Of a stretch of 64,000 nt of DNA, positions 20,759 to 35,700 are shown one piece after another. The notes beneath the pieces were generated by a model that searched no databases, was not told the DNA's origin, and was given only the letters and a program-made list of their open reading frames with translations. Each line of letters opens with the position of its first letter. Position 1 is the stretch's first letter. Both the position numbers and the translations under genes were made by a program. The DNA comes from Marisa cornuarietis (lineage: Eukaryota > Mollusca > Gastropoda > Architaenioglossa > Ampullariidae), in assembly GCA_004794655.1 (NCBI GenBank), contig SMMW01000046.1:7241501-7305500 (forward strand), read 5' to 3'.

Positions 20759-23700
20759 CATTTATAATGCACAGGTATCCATTCAGAATAATGCTCATTG
20801 CCCAGCAAAAAACAGAAGAAAAGAAAAAAATTAAAAGCAACAGGAAAGTAATAGTAAAGACAGAAATGGTGCGTGGTTGTTGAAGTCCGTCTTAAGTAAA
20901 CAAATGAGTCTTCAGTCTTTTCCAAAACGTGGTTGCTGAGATGATGGTTGACAGTGATGATGGCAGAGCATTCCACAGCTTCGGTGCAGTTTCTTGTTTG
21001 TGTCTTCCACTTCAGGGAGACAGAAGCGTGACTGGGAGCCAGAGCACAGGCGATGTGATGGCTGGTAAGGAGGAACTACCTCTTGCAAATAGGCAGGAGC
21101 AGTTTTGAACATGCAGGACTGAGCAATCGAAAGCACTTTGTAATCAAGATGCTTGTTCACTAGGAGCCAGTGAAGGCTTTTTAGTATAGGGGTGATGTGC
21201 TCAGTGGAGGACTTTGCGTGGGTGACAATTCTGGCAGTTGTGTTTTGAACTCTTTGGAGTCAATCTAACTGCGTAGCAGGTATACCCCACAATGCACTAT
21301 TACAGTAGTCTGATATGATGGTAGCCAGAGCAAGTGAGTTGGCAATAGCCTGAGTCAGCATGGGCCGTAATCTACTTAAAGTCCTCAAAAAGTAGTAGCA
21401 TTTTGACACAACAGAACTAACATGTTTACACATGGAGAGCTCTGCATCAATAAAGAGTCCCATACACAGTCAGCAAAGGCTATGGAGGTGTCACTGACCT
21501 GCACAGCACTGATGTCGATCTGCTCCCGTGTGGCCCTGGGCTGCACAGTAACGTTTCTGTCTTGTCGTCGTTGAGCTTAAGACGATTCCTGGTCATCCAG
21601 GCCTTGTTGTAGTTACAACACAACAAGATTCAAGTCATTGAAGCGCAATCCTAGCCACTGCTGGGTCGGGGGCAAAACTGTTCAGAATCTGTGTGTCATC
21701 AGCAAAGAACTGACGTCCCATCTGAAAACATTCAATTACACGTCCAAGCTGTGATGTGTATACAGAAAATAATAAAGGACCCAGAACGGATCCCTGTGGC
21801 ACACCACAAACCAGAGGAACTGCCTCAGAGCTTGCAGAGCCAACAATCACTCTCTGAGATCTATCGGCAAGATAGGAGTCAATCCACTGCAGTGCAGCGC
21901 CCTCAATACCTGCTTCCGATGACAGTCTCTGGAGCAGCAGTCAGTGGTTGATAGTGTCAAACGCACTACTCAGGTCAAGTAATACTTAAAGCACTAGGTT
22001 GCCAGAGTTGACACTACAAAGAATTTCATTGGTCACACGAAGAAGAGCAGTTTCCATGCTGAAGCCAGGACAATACGCTAACTGAAATTTATTTAGGCAT
22101 CCATAAGTATTAAAATGGGTCATAAGCTGCTCTGCGATCACCCTCTCAAGTAACTTGGAAATATATGCTAAATTTGATACTGGACGATAGTTTTTACAGT
22201 CAGATGGATCCAGGTTTGCCTTCTTCAACAAGGGCTTCACAACAGCCTTTTTAAAACACCTTGGAACACAACCTGCTCTCAAACTGGCATTAATAATGTC
22301 CAAAATGAAAGGAAATAAAATGTCCAAATACTGAAGAATAAATTTAGTTGGTATAGGATCCACAGCACATGAAGTTTTAGTTGATTTCGCTACAAGTTTC
22401 TTCAAATAACTCTCGTCAATACATGTGGAAGAAGTCAGCGGTACACCAGCAAATGGCACATAATAGCATTAACTAAGCAGTTATAACATGAGACTATTCT
22501 CCCACATCACTGTAGCTTCGTCCATCACCTTGAACTGTGGACAGCCATGCCTGTTATGGGCTATGGTTCTTGCCGTGACTTGCTGTATGCCTGTTTTGTC
22601 CCATTTTTCTGGAAAATAGGTGAAGTTTGTGCATCTCATGGTGATTTCTCAAATGTAAGGGTCACAGACTCTGTCAGCTAATGCACAAGAAAGTATAATT
22701 AATGAAAATAATGGAGAAAGGAGATTTCAACATCATCATATTTTATTTCTTAAAGACCACCATAGATGCAAAATTATTTTCAAATAAGAGGGCTTAGTTT
22801 ATTAAAAGATACTAATTACCCATGTCTGAGTCAAAACTTCTGTTCTGTTCATGACATACAAACCTTTAAATATTGCAGTTTTTACCTAGGCTTTTCCATG
22901 ATGTCATAAATGGGTAATATCTCTCATAAGAAGATGGATCATCTGTGACCTTCAGTGACTTCAGAAGTGCACATTTTTGCCAGACTACAGACTACTATAA
23001 AAAATTAATTAAGACTCCATCACACTTTGGTAACAAACTAATTATAGCTGTATGTTCTTGTAGCTTGCCAGCAGCTTTGAGTTTAGTTCTACATATGACT
23101 GCCGTTAGCCTTCAGCGCATGATGTAGATCTTTAGCAGTGCTCTAAATAGTTTTTCTGTGCACCGCTTATTAAACATGCTTTTACTTTCTAGCACTCTAA
23201 AGGCAAGAAGAAAGTTTTAGCTTCTCAAACAATCAACATGAAGGAGTATGCAAGCATGTTTCCGACACAGACCACTATTAACCTGAAAATGAAGCTTGTG
23301 AGCAAAAAAGTGGTGTATGCTTCCTTGCGATTCACCTTATCTTGTGTTTTTCTGCGTGAAGGAAAAGCAACGTAAGACACTGGTTTTATTTCATGCTTTC
23401 ATAATTATGAATTCATCTTATCTTGTGTTTTTCTGTATGAAGGAAAAGCAACATAAGACACTGATTTTATTTCATGCTTTCATAATTATGATGTTTGAAT
23501 GGTTCTGATAAATGAAAAAGAAATTTCTTATCTCTGCATGTGCAGGCTTTCATTTATATATATAATTTTTAATATGGCACATGTATATGAGAGAGTGTGT
23601 ATATGTGTACACACATGCATATGAATGAATGAGTGAGTGACAGAATAGAAAAAGGATAAAAAGTCATGATGAATTGTTTTTGCAGGATATATATTGTAAA

Positions 23701-26700
23701 CATCTGACACAGATCATCTTCTATTTCCTTTATACAGGATTTTTTTTAATTGGAAGAACTTTATTAATTTTCGTATTACATGTAATTGAGTATAAATATC
23801 AATATCATGCTGAAGAAATACATCTATATTGGTAACAGTGATGAGGACATGCAAAGTGTTGCCAGTCTCATGTCTATTGGTAAGACTGACATTGGAAACC
23901 TTGGAGATTTGGAAGAAGATGATGAGGAGGAAACCACCAGTAATGCTGGCAGTGAAATGAAGCAGCAAGTGACCTCTGAGATCAGATCTATCACTTCTAA
24001 GATGCTTCAGTTGGACGCCCACTTTGGTAATCCTTTTCCCACCGATGGTGACCTTGAGGATGTCGAGTCTGATGCATTGAACCCTTTTGGCTCATTTGGT
24101 ATTGGACCTTTTCTTGTTTGGTTTGCTGTGTTGCACATTTAATTTAAAGTACATTTTTTTGGGGAATATTTATGGACTTGCTCAAATAATATTATTATAA
24201 CACAATAAAGAAAGCTTTAGGAGAGGTTTACTTGATCTGGTAAATGAACTGCTTGGTAAAAGTTCAACTGCTGTATCATTTTTAGCTTATAATTTAACGC
24301 TTATGTCTAACTTTGTGTGCTTCAGCATTTTCTTTTTATGCTTTGTGTTTTAGGCAGTTTGTGTTTTTGATTATTACAGCCAGTTTTTTTCATGATCAGT
24401 TCTTCTGCTTTAAATTTAAAGTACATTTTGTTGGAATATTTGTGGATTTGCTCAAATAATATTATGACACAATAAAGAAAGCTACTTCATTTGAAGAAGG
24501 GGCTTTAGGAAAGGTTTACTTGATCTGGTAAATGAACTGCTTGGTAAAAGTTTAACTTGATGTATCCTTTTTAGCTTATAATTTAACACTTATGTCTAAC
24601 CTTGTGTGCTTCAGCATTTTCTATTTATGCTTAGTGTTTTAGGCAGTTTGTGTTTTTGATTATCACAGCCAGGTTTTTTTTTTCTTGATCAGTACTTCTG
24701 CTTTAAAATTCCTGTTGACAGATATGTGAAATTAGGTATATATACACACAAATTTGGCTGCTTGTTGTGAACCTATCAGATATCTCACTGCACACTGATG
24801 CATGTAATGTGGAAATGTGATGACTGTTCTACTTCTTGTGCTTTTTCGGACGTGTGAAAACAATTTTGCTTTGCCCTCTTTTTAATGTTAGTTTTACCTT
24901 GATATGGGCTGTCATATTTTAGCTACATACATATTTATTTGTAATTATATATATATACCTCTAAATAGAAACTCTTGCATATGGATGGTCAGTGAGTGAA
25001 AAAGACAGCAAATGTACCCTCATATGTGCATGGGCACATTATTACTAATCAAAAGAGCAAGAAAATATGTATATAGGGAAGCATAATCAGTGATATGCTT
25101 GCTGAGGGAAAATGATGTGTAAGTAAAAACTGAAAAATCATCAGACATTCAATTTTATTTTTAAAATCTCTTTACAGTTCAGTGAATAATGGATAGTTGA
25201 AAAACCTCATTTGCTTAGCAAATCAGCAAGAAACTCTGCTGTAAAGAGTTAACAAGTAAAGTTTTAGTTATCCAAATGTTCTCAAACATTTGCCACAATG
25301 GGGACAGGATGCTGTAGCATAAGTGCTTAGTATGAGTGATAAACTCTTTTTTTTTTTAACAGCTGATGAAAACCCTGTATTTGAGAAATTCAAACCGAAA
25401 AAACGACAAGCACCACCACCTCCTAATCCATTCGGTGAAGAGGAAGACAGCCCAGAGTCTTCATCTCAGATCCATAGTCAGAAAGCTAAGAATCCTTTTG
25501 ATGATCCACCTCCTATGACAACTGCCACTTCTGAAGATATTAACCCCTTTGGTGAATCTAACGAGGAAGATAACAAAGCTGTTGGTAAATCGATTGATGA
25601 CTCAGTCCTTGATTCGACCTCGTTGAAACCACGAACAGAAAAGAACCCTAAAGAATCCAGATTTGCTACTCTGCCTGCTAAAATCTCTGGGAGTGAAGGA
25701 AAATCTCCTAAAAATAAACTAAACCTCTCATTGAAATCCTCGCAGTCAGCTGTAGAAAGGCCAATATATGAAGGCACACCTCCTGCCACACCAGAAGATG
25801 AGAAGATGAAGAAGCAGATCAGGCCAATAACACCCCCAAATGTTTACAGCACAGATGACTCATCCTCTTCAGCTAACACGTGAGTTTTTATAATATCCTT
25901 TGTAATTTATATTTCTGTGTTGCAAAGTCACAGAAAACAGATTCACTCATTCTTTGTGGTAGTTTCTCTTCCTTTGAGATTTCCAGACATGGATACTTTA
26001 CTTGTGGTTGCAGTACTTTTATATGATATTCAGAAATCTATATCTAAATATGATCTACACTAAATTAAAAAGAGCAGCTTTTAAAACTATCAAATACTAA
26101 TATGCTTATAAAAGTATACATAAATTAAATGAATGTTAAGCACAATGGGTATATAGAGTTGAAAAAGGTAAAAAAAAAAAGTCATTGTACAAGTGATTTA
26201 AACAAAAAGCCTTCATTCCCTGTAACAACTGAAAACATGTTTTATATTTTATATTATTTAAGACAAAAAAGATCACCTAGAAATTGTTTCTTCTGTCATG
26301 CTGTTTGCTGTTGGCTTTAATTGTGTAAATCCCAGAGGATATTGGTAACCCACATATCAGCATACATGAGGCCACACCATATGCAATTCAGTGTTGGTTT
26401 TCAAACCTAAAGGTAGTCGTTATTATTCCAATTACTTAAGTCAAGGGAGAGTATTCAAATGGAATAGTACTATATGAATTATAGAAGTTTTATCCCTTTA
26501 CACACTGCCTTATCATCGTTCAAGCCTTTGGAATGGTGATGCTGTTACTGAAAGTCAAGTAAAATGTACTGTGGAAGAAATTTAAGCATTTTAATAATTT
26601 AATAATATTAATATTTAATATTAATAATTTTAATAATTTTAGCATTTTAAGTGCTAAGAGCATGCTCTCTATGAGTGTTAATATGCGCTATAAAAATCTT

Positions 26701-29700
26701 CACTATTATTATTATTATTATTAAGAAATAAGGGGCTGACAGACAAATGGCAAAATGCAGGCAGAGTGTTAAAATAAAAATTGCACCCCTCTTTTTTTTT
26801 AAACCACTTACCTGCTGAAAGCAAAGGTAAAAAGTAATAATGTATTTAAGCCTCTTATACTTCCTTTTGCTTCTGGGGCCAGTTGCACAACACATTTCTC
26901 ATTTTAAACATTTCTAGGCCTTAAATCTATTTAGATAATCAGTTTAAAGTCCACACCACAATTTTAGAATTTTTTAAACTAAAACTGCTTTAAGTAAGAT
27001 AAAGTTATTTAAGTCTGACTTTCCATCCTGTCAGTACAATTTTTTGTATTTTTTTGTGCAATACATCTAAATGGCAAAAAAGAGATTTTGCTCCTTTAGA
27101 ACAGTTTTAATATTTAAAAACATGTGCAACTGGCCCCTGATCAAGATTTTCCATTCTAAAGCATTATCAGTAATTAGGCTATCACTTGTTGTTATCTTCA
27201 ATGTTTAATTATATTTTCAACTGTATCAATACATGATTTTCATTTTTTTTCATCATGCTTCTCTAATCTTTCGACTGAATTTCTGGAAATCTGTTATGTG
27301 AAGGGATTATAAATTTGTGTTTGTATGAGCAATGGGGAGGACCATGTTGGAAAGCATTTGACACTTGACTCATTTCAATGTCATTGTGACAAGCGTGACT
27401 TTTACAATGTGAAGCAACATATCCATATGTGAATGGATATTTGCATTAATTTGCATCAGGTTCCTTTACATGACAAATGAAGAGCTCTAGAAGCATAAAT
27501 ACATTGATAAAGAGAGAGAAGAATTTATATGAAATAACTCTGAAGTCTGTATTTTCTTGGCCGAGTGCAACCTCTCTCAATTTATTCTCTGTGGTGAGAA
27601 TATATTGACATAATTCTGCTATAAAACAGAATAAAGGTTTCAAGTTTGTATAGTTTGTAAATATATATTAACTCAGAAAGAAAATGTATGTCACTTGTTG
27701 ATGTCTTTTCAGGTCTTCTCTGAGTATGACCAGAGATTTGTCAGGGTTTAGTTCTAATGACTCTGATTTGAACTGCTTACAGGTAAATAAAAAAAAAAGT
27801 ATAAAAATTTTAATCTGTCTGTATGCTATTGTTAAATGAGTTAATTTTCCATGATTAGTCTTTGCTCAGACATGTAGTGCCAGTGTTTGATCAGATAGGA
27901 CTATGCATGGCATAATTACACTGAACATCATTATATTAATTGATGAAACCTGTAAATGTGGTGTAATTATGTGGTGAGTACAGAGTTTCTATTACCATAC
28001 CACCTTAAGTTTGGGGCTAAAGTGGAGGAGGCTTTATTGCATAACTGTTATTTACAAAGGAACTATCTAAACAGGTTGAAAATGCATCTACACAGCCCAG
28101 TAATCCATCAGAGGAATTGTTGGGATGGTGTCGAGAGGTCACCAAAGGTTACAGGGGAGTGCGCATTACCAATCTCACCACATCCTGGAGAAATGGCTTG
28201 GCCTTCTGTGCTCTGATTCACCATTTCAGACCAGATCTTTTGTATGGAAGTTGTATCATTTTCTTATGTTAAGAAACAATATTATGAATTAGGTAACATT
28301 TCTCTTATTTTTAAGCAATTTTTTAAGCTTTGTTAATTGTTTAAAGAGTAAGTATGAGAGAATGTTATCTATAATAATATCAGAGACAGTTGTGGAATTA
28401 ACCGCTAGTAACTCCGCCCCTCTCACTGCCCAAATCCTTGACCTTAGACAAACATGGCTTCTTGTCAAGCAAGTCTTTTGTCCCTGCCTTGCAACTTTGG
28501 CAATTACTTTTATTTGTCGAAAAACCTGCCACTGGGATGGAAGTGGGCATCATATCTAGTGGCAGGAATGACCCAAAACGCATCAAAACAAAGTCCAGTG
28601 AGACATTAGGCAAGACAAAAAGATTGAGATCAGTCCCATTCGGTTGTTGGTTGTTTGTTCTTACAGTCAATGAACCTGTTGCTGCTAGACGCGTGGTTTG
28701 TTGTTTGTCCAAAATCAGGCAAAGTAACTCTCCATTTTCTCCTGCAATCTACTCAAAGTTTTGATATGATTGGTTGTGATGTCAGTATAGAAGCAGAGTG
28801 TCTAGTGGTTATTGTGTGAGTATAGGTGATGCAGGTAGCCCTTATTGAGTTTCTTTTAGCCAAGATCTTTCTTGCACTAGATTTCTTCTCTCTCTCTCTC
28901 TCTCTCTTATTTTCAAGCCAGTTCCTGCATTACTCTTTTGCAAATTTTTCAGGGATCATATTCAATTTTGTTGCAGAAATTTTGAGAAACTGAACCCTCA
29001 TGACATCAAGACCAACAACAGAATAGTAAGTTTGAATGTTCAGAAGCAAATATTTCAGTAGTAAATTATCAGTTATCTAGGTCTGGCTACAGTGGAATTT
29101 TTGCTGTTAGATAATTTGCTGTCATTTTACCATTAAGCATCCATTATTAAATTCATTTTTGTTTTCTCTGTTAAATCAGGCCTTTGATGCAGCAGCAAAA
29201 CTGGGCATTCCAAAAGTAATTGAACCATCAGACATGGTGCTTCTGGCAGTACCAGACAAATTATGTGTGATGACCTACTTGCATCAGCTGCGTTCATATT
29301 TCACTGGTCAAGCACTTGAAGTTCTACAGATTGGCACACGTTTTAGTGAAAGCACATACACTCTTGGAGAACGAGATGAGGAGGACGAGCAGCGTGTCTC
29401 TGAAGAAATGTATGGACATAATAAAGGAAAAACAGACCGCCATCCCAAGTCCCCAGACAAGAAGAGATCTGTCAGTGACAAAATATTAAACTCAGCTGTT
29501 GAAGCAACGCAAAAAGACAAAATGTCTCCTGAATCTGAGAGAGGAGATTCATCTCTTTCTTCTGGAAGTGTAGATCGTTCTCCAAGAATTGAAAATGAAG
29601 TCCAGGCTGCTCCTGCCATTGCTACATCTACACCTGTGAAAGATGAATCTTCACCAAAAATTAAAAAGAAGAATAGGGCTCCTCCTCCTCCAGACTCTGG

Positions 29701-32700
29701 CCTCATCTCCAGCAAAGCAGAAATGGACAAGCCCAAGCTGATGACACGCCAACAGTTGATGAATCCATTTGATTCTGATGAAGAAGGCACTGAAAATGGT
29801 AGTAAAGAAGGTGAAACTGGTGCAGCAGAACAAAAGTTAGCATTGTCATTTTTTTAATACTTTTTAAAAATCTGTTTTGGTCCTCATGAGTAGAGACATT
29901 TATTAAAACTCAAGTTTTGTTTTTGCATGCATTAATGATTAAAAAAACATTTATAGGCGACATAACATAGTTTATAGCAAGTTCTGCTATGAAACAAAAG
30001 GTTGCTGGTTGCTGGCTTGAGGCCTGCATGGTCTTGTAATGGAGAAAATGCCCCCCTCCTTCCCATGCAGCATCTGTTTTGCAGAAATAGGTATTTACTT
30101 ATCAGGAGGATTAAGTTCATGGAAGGAAAGGGTTGGGGTTTACCTTCCACATGCCATACTCAGGATATGGTGAACCACTTATGCTCTGTACAGGAGGAGT
30201 ATGTCGTAGCTACCATTATTAGTATGCATGCAGCATTGTCGGCAGAAGGGGTATGTCTTAGCTATTACCATTCTTCTTCTTCTTATTCCTGTACGCTCCC
30301 AGTGGAGCATAGGGCCACAACCACACCCCGCCAACGGACCCGGTTCTGGGCACTCCTTTCTAGTTGGGGCCATGTCATGCCAGCTGTCTCTGCCTCTCTG
30401 TGGACTGATCTCCTCCACGTCTCTCTGGGTCTCCCAACCCTGCGCCTCCCCTGTGGGTTCCAGCCCAGAGCTTGTCTTGTTAAGTTGTCGGCTGGCTTTC
30501 GTAAGGTGTGACCAATCCAGCCCCACTTCCGCTTCCTGATGTCGTGGCTGGCAGGTTTTTGATTGGTTCTCTCCCACAGGTCTGTATTGGAGATCTTATC
30601 AGGCCATCTGATGTTGAGCTACTACCATTACTAGTATAAATACAGCATTGTCTGCAGGAAGAGTTTGTCATAGCTACCATGATTAGTATGCGTATAGCAT
30701 TGTCTGTAGGAGGAGTTTGTCATAGCTACCATTATTAGTATACATACTGCATTGTTGGCAGGATTGTGTCATAGCTCTTACCATTATTAGTATGCATACA
30801 GATTTGTCTGCAGGAGGAGCTTATCATAGCAACTACCATTATTAGTATACATACTGCATTGTCTGCAGGCTAACCTCACTACAAAGTTCAGGAGATGCCT
30901 GCATCTCATAGGGACAGAATCTGTTGACAGATCTAAAAGAGGTTAAAGCTGTCAGGATCAATGGATTATTGCCATAACATTTGCACCAAGATATCTTCAA
31001 GTTTAAGATAAACATTTTCTAAATCATAATTCAGGAATTCCTAGAATGGAGAAATGTTATTGAACTGAAGAAAAAGAAAAATATACCACATTTAGAATGA
31101 CTCCCGATAACAGATCTTGTGGAGAGACTTTGATTTTTGATATGTTGGTGTTTTTCTTGTTTATTGTTGTTTAAAATTTTTTATCTTAGGGATGATGACG
31201 TTGAAATTCTGTGCGTTTTACAAATTTTTGTTTGCCTTCAGATCCCCAACTGAAAAGAGATCTACAGTCTTAAATGTGAGTATCTTTTGAAATTAGCCTG
31301 AAAAGAATTTTTGTCATCAAGAAATCTGGAATTAAAAAGATTTATATGAAAATTCTGTTGAAATGTGCTGATGATGTTCTACTCATAGTGCACAGAAACA
31401 ATTCATTGGACTGTTCTAACAATGTCCCTCTTATTTTATATAGTTTCCAGGAATGCTTAGGTGAGGTTATTTGTACATCATCGTTCTCACCTGTGTTGTC
31501 CCCTATCTGTTTCCCATACTGAATGTAATTTGCTGGCTGAAGTTTTACCTAGCAGACAAACCAGTTCAAAATGACACATTTTGAAAATAATCAAGAAATG
31601 TGTGTTTAAAAGAAAAGCTTTTGAAAGGTTTGCATCTTTTGGTTAACATTTGATGCTTATTTTTCACCTGACTTGTCTGTGAGAGTGATCAGCAATTTGC
31701 AAAGCTTGACTTTCAAGATCTTGAAATTTCTGTTCTGCAGACTCCCACAGACAGTACTCGGCATATGGAGTTGAAAGAAAGAGCTCGGCTACTTCTAGAG
31801 AAGGCCAAGCTAGAGACCCAGCGCAGTACTACCAGTTCTGGCAGCTCCACAGAGCAGACCCCTACAGCAGCCGCTGCTGCTGCTAGCCAGCCTAAGGCAG
31901 AATCTCAGGTAAAAATGGCATGCAAAGCAATACAGAAGCAGCCATTTTAGGCTGCAGTTTAGGTAGAGGTGTTCTAAAAATTGCACCTTTTTTCACGTCA
32001 GCTTTAAATCTCTGTTTGTTTTTATCATGCCAAAATTTCCAAAATAAAATGGGAGCTTTAGTTCAGAAAAATATGCCAAGTTTTGCAAAGAATGTTAATT
32101 AACATTAAAAATAATTTCATTCTTCCACAAGTCTTTCTTAAATTTAAAGTTCTTCTATAAATACAAGATTTAGTGTTCAGGTTGGTTGCAATTTTACTGG
32201 GTGGCTGGATGGCAATCTGGATGGTTGAAATGTGTTTAGATTTTACATGGCTAGTATTTAACTTGCCATCACAATGAAGATACACATGATGTGATGAAAT
32301 AGAGAAAGATTTTGGCAGGCCATTTTTGAGTGCCTTGTTGTTTATTTTTCTTTAAAAAGCACAGTTTGATAGAGAAGCAAATTTTTCAATGTAGATGAAA
32401 TAGGGAAATTAGAGTGACTACATCTCTAACGTTTTCTTTTTCTGTCATTTCTCTCTGCTGCTCATCTTACACAGTTGCAATTTCTGTTTGCATGTTTGTG
32501 AAAAATAGACTGTAATAGACTTATATATAATTATTGAGGCCTTGTAGATGAGAGATACAACTTGGAGATACTATGCATGCCATACTATGTTAGCAGTGAA
32601 GATATCCACAGCAGAATCAAAATCCCACTAAATTTATATGTGTAATGACAAATTTACACAGAGTAAGAAAGAGCTCAAACTCAAATTTGTTTGCTTGAGA

Positions 32701-35700
32701 GAGAGAGAAAAAAAAGAATTATGAGATGGGAAGCAGAGCAAAGAAATATTGATGACAGACTTGATCCAGTGGGTGAAACAGCAGGTTGTGTTTAACATGT
32801 AATTAAGGTATTCTCTATATTCAGGAAGAAGAAAGGCAGCGTAGGCTAAGAGAACGTGCACGGGCCCTCATAGCAGAAGCAAGAGCCAGCCAAGATCTTC
32901 CAGAAATGCCAGAAGTTCATAAAAACATGGAACCATGTAGAGCATCAGAATCAGGTAGGAAAGTTTTGTCTAGGGAACTGCCTATGGTCAGGCTGCTAAA
33001 GTTACTGGAGACCTTCCTGTATAAGCTGTTATCCATGGCTCACATCTCCAGCAGTCACATTGATGATCTGTAAAAGCCTGGTTGCCTGTGTCCATATCAT
33101 CCCAATCTGCTGAGCAAGTTTGTGAACATGCTTATCTTTGTAGGCTTTGACTTTTGAACAATTTGACTTTCTTGTCACATTTTGTGAGCAAGATTCAAAA
33201 TGTGCTGGCCAGTAGAGGTTGTGTGGTAAAACTTTATGTGACCAGTGATATGCAAGAGATGAAAAAGATTTTTGGGGGATGCAGAAAACAGAAGGCCAGG
33301 CAGCATGATGAGGTACACAACTGTCATAATGGCAGTAAAAATTATGCCATCAACGTAAAGGCCAAAAGTCACAGAGCCTAGAGATCTTTGGGGCAGAAAG
33401 CTGTAAGAGATGTACCCTACATGGGGTACAGACTCTGGAAGCAGGGCCCAGGCCTCTCCTTTCACTCCTTTTAGCTTTCCTACGATTAGGCCTCAAACCG
33501 GCATCCTTTCACTCTGTAGCAGAGTGCACAAAACTATGGAAACCATAGATTGTAGATTTGAGCAATGAGCATCTTGGTCACCATCTTCATTGTGTCTTTT
33601 CATTTGTGGCAGGCATTGATGATGGAAATCTTTCCTCCAAAACCATGACCTATCTGTAATAGATATCTCCAGGCAAAGTCCTTAGTGTGTGCATGGGTGT
33701 TTGGATAATACTGCATGTGTATGTGTGAGTTTATATAAACTGCTATTAGCTTTGTGGTCTGACATACCAGTCTGACAGTTTTATGGAAGAATGGCAGTGA
33801 TTAATTTAATTGCTTTACAATTCTTTACTGTTTTAAAAAACTGTGATCTGTTGTCAGCCGAGTAGAGTGCATCTGTGTATTCCTTCAGTTTTATGTTCAG
33901 TGTTTTGAATGTTGGCCTTCAGTTGCTGTGGTGGTGTACTTAATGTGCATGTCTGTGCATGGTCAACAGTGTCATTGAAAACATACCATTTGGGGCCCAA
34001 GCTAAGGGCATTGTATGGTAGGTACTTCTGCAGTACTTTTTGCATGCATTTTTTATTTAATTGATTGTTTTTAGTCAAATAATTTGGTTACTCTTGTGTA
34101 GCAATGCAGTTTGTAACTATGGGAACAGTTTACTTTATCCTTCTTGAGATATGTTACTAAATATTTCCATACCCATGGTTTTGGCCTATAATCTGCTCAG
34201 AACCTTATATATGGGGTACTTAAAGACAGCTACTTTACCTTCTCACAAAAGAATCTATTTTGTGTCATATAAACTTGTTGTATTATTATTATTATTATGC
34301 CACAATTTTCCTACTAACATTTATTTATTTTTTATGGGAAATATAAATAATTCAGTTGGACAGCTTTGATTTGGTGAATTAAACAAATTATTTATGCAGT
34401 CTGGTTGTCTAATCCCCAAGTATTTGGTTCCCCACACAAATGGAATATTTCTTCATTCAGCCAGATTCTATCAAACTAAGAGTGGATGCCTCATGGGTTC
34501 TAGCCAATTACACAATTATTATCACAACTATTATTCAAGCCATCACTTAACAGACTGTACTTGCTCTATAATTGTCATAGCATCTGCAACATGTCCAGAG
34601 TTCCAGTGCTGTAACTAGAATTTGTGCCTCACCTGCATGAAAGAACCATCTTTATCAGCCAAAGCTTATCTTACATGGCTAATCATTCAGAATGTGGGAT
34701 TTTTTAATTGCATAAAAGTGCATGCAGCCACATAGCAAAAATAATTCATTATGTTTACATTTAGACATTGCATGATAATATATTACTAAACAAATGTAAT
34801 TATTAGGTTTTTAACCATTAGATGAAAATTTTTGTTTTAGACTCATTGTTTTTCTTTATTTTATTTTTTTAAAGTGGTGATTTACTGGTATAAAAGAATT
34901 TACTTTTTGATTGATATGCCATATAAGCCAGAATGACTATTGACACTTGCATAGCTGTTGTCACATTTATGATTTATATTAGATTATCTTCCAAAAATTA
35001 TCTCATAAGGTTTACAACAAAGAACTGGTCATAAATATAGGAGATAGAGGCCAGTCATGCATATAAATCCATTACTGTATTGTAAATAATCATTTCCTTG
35101 AAGGTCAAGTGGCATGCCAATTTATTTTTCAAGTGGCTGGGTCTAGCTTAATGGAAGTTAGTAAAATTTGAGTAAATACCACCCTTCTATTCTTTTCTCC
35201 AGCTCGTTTGATAATTTTGTTCTTGGGTTTGCCTTCAGAGTTGTTTTGCAGGCAGAGCTGTGAATTCCCAGAGGTCAGCATGTCCTTACAGTTTGCTTTT
35301 ACGATCTGCAGTGTTTGTCTGTAATGTATTTCAGGCATATGTGAACTGTGAAATGCGTTGTTGCTGTTGTTGTTTTGTCTCTGCTCTTGGGAGATGAAGT
35401 ATGTAAAAGTAGAGTGCATAAAGGTCAATTTGGGAATATTTACAGCATACATAACATCTGTAAAACCACAGGCTGACATAGACTGTCCAGAAAACAGTTG
35501 TGAGTGCTTTATACAAAGCAGGTGACAGGTTAATTAATTATATCCTTTAATTTGTCTCTTACATGAACCCCCTAAAAATGTTAATAATAAAATGCAGCAT
35601 TTTAAAATGCACATTTATTAAAGATATTTTCTGCTGTCTTGCTTAGAATTGTATTCTTTTTCAGGAGTTTTCAGATCAGCCATGTACACATAAACACACA

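Noticed and set aside
20708..20759. TGATGA array as an independent microsatellite or poly-Met coding repeat
   Set aside because: It is the 3' tail of the adjoining minus-strand LINE.
29308..29790. 160-codon minus-strand frame
   Set aside because: Shadow of EHBP1 exon 10, which is supported by domain homology and phase.
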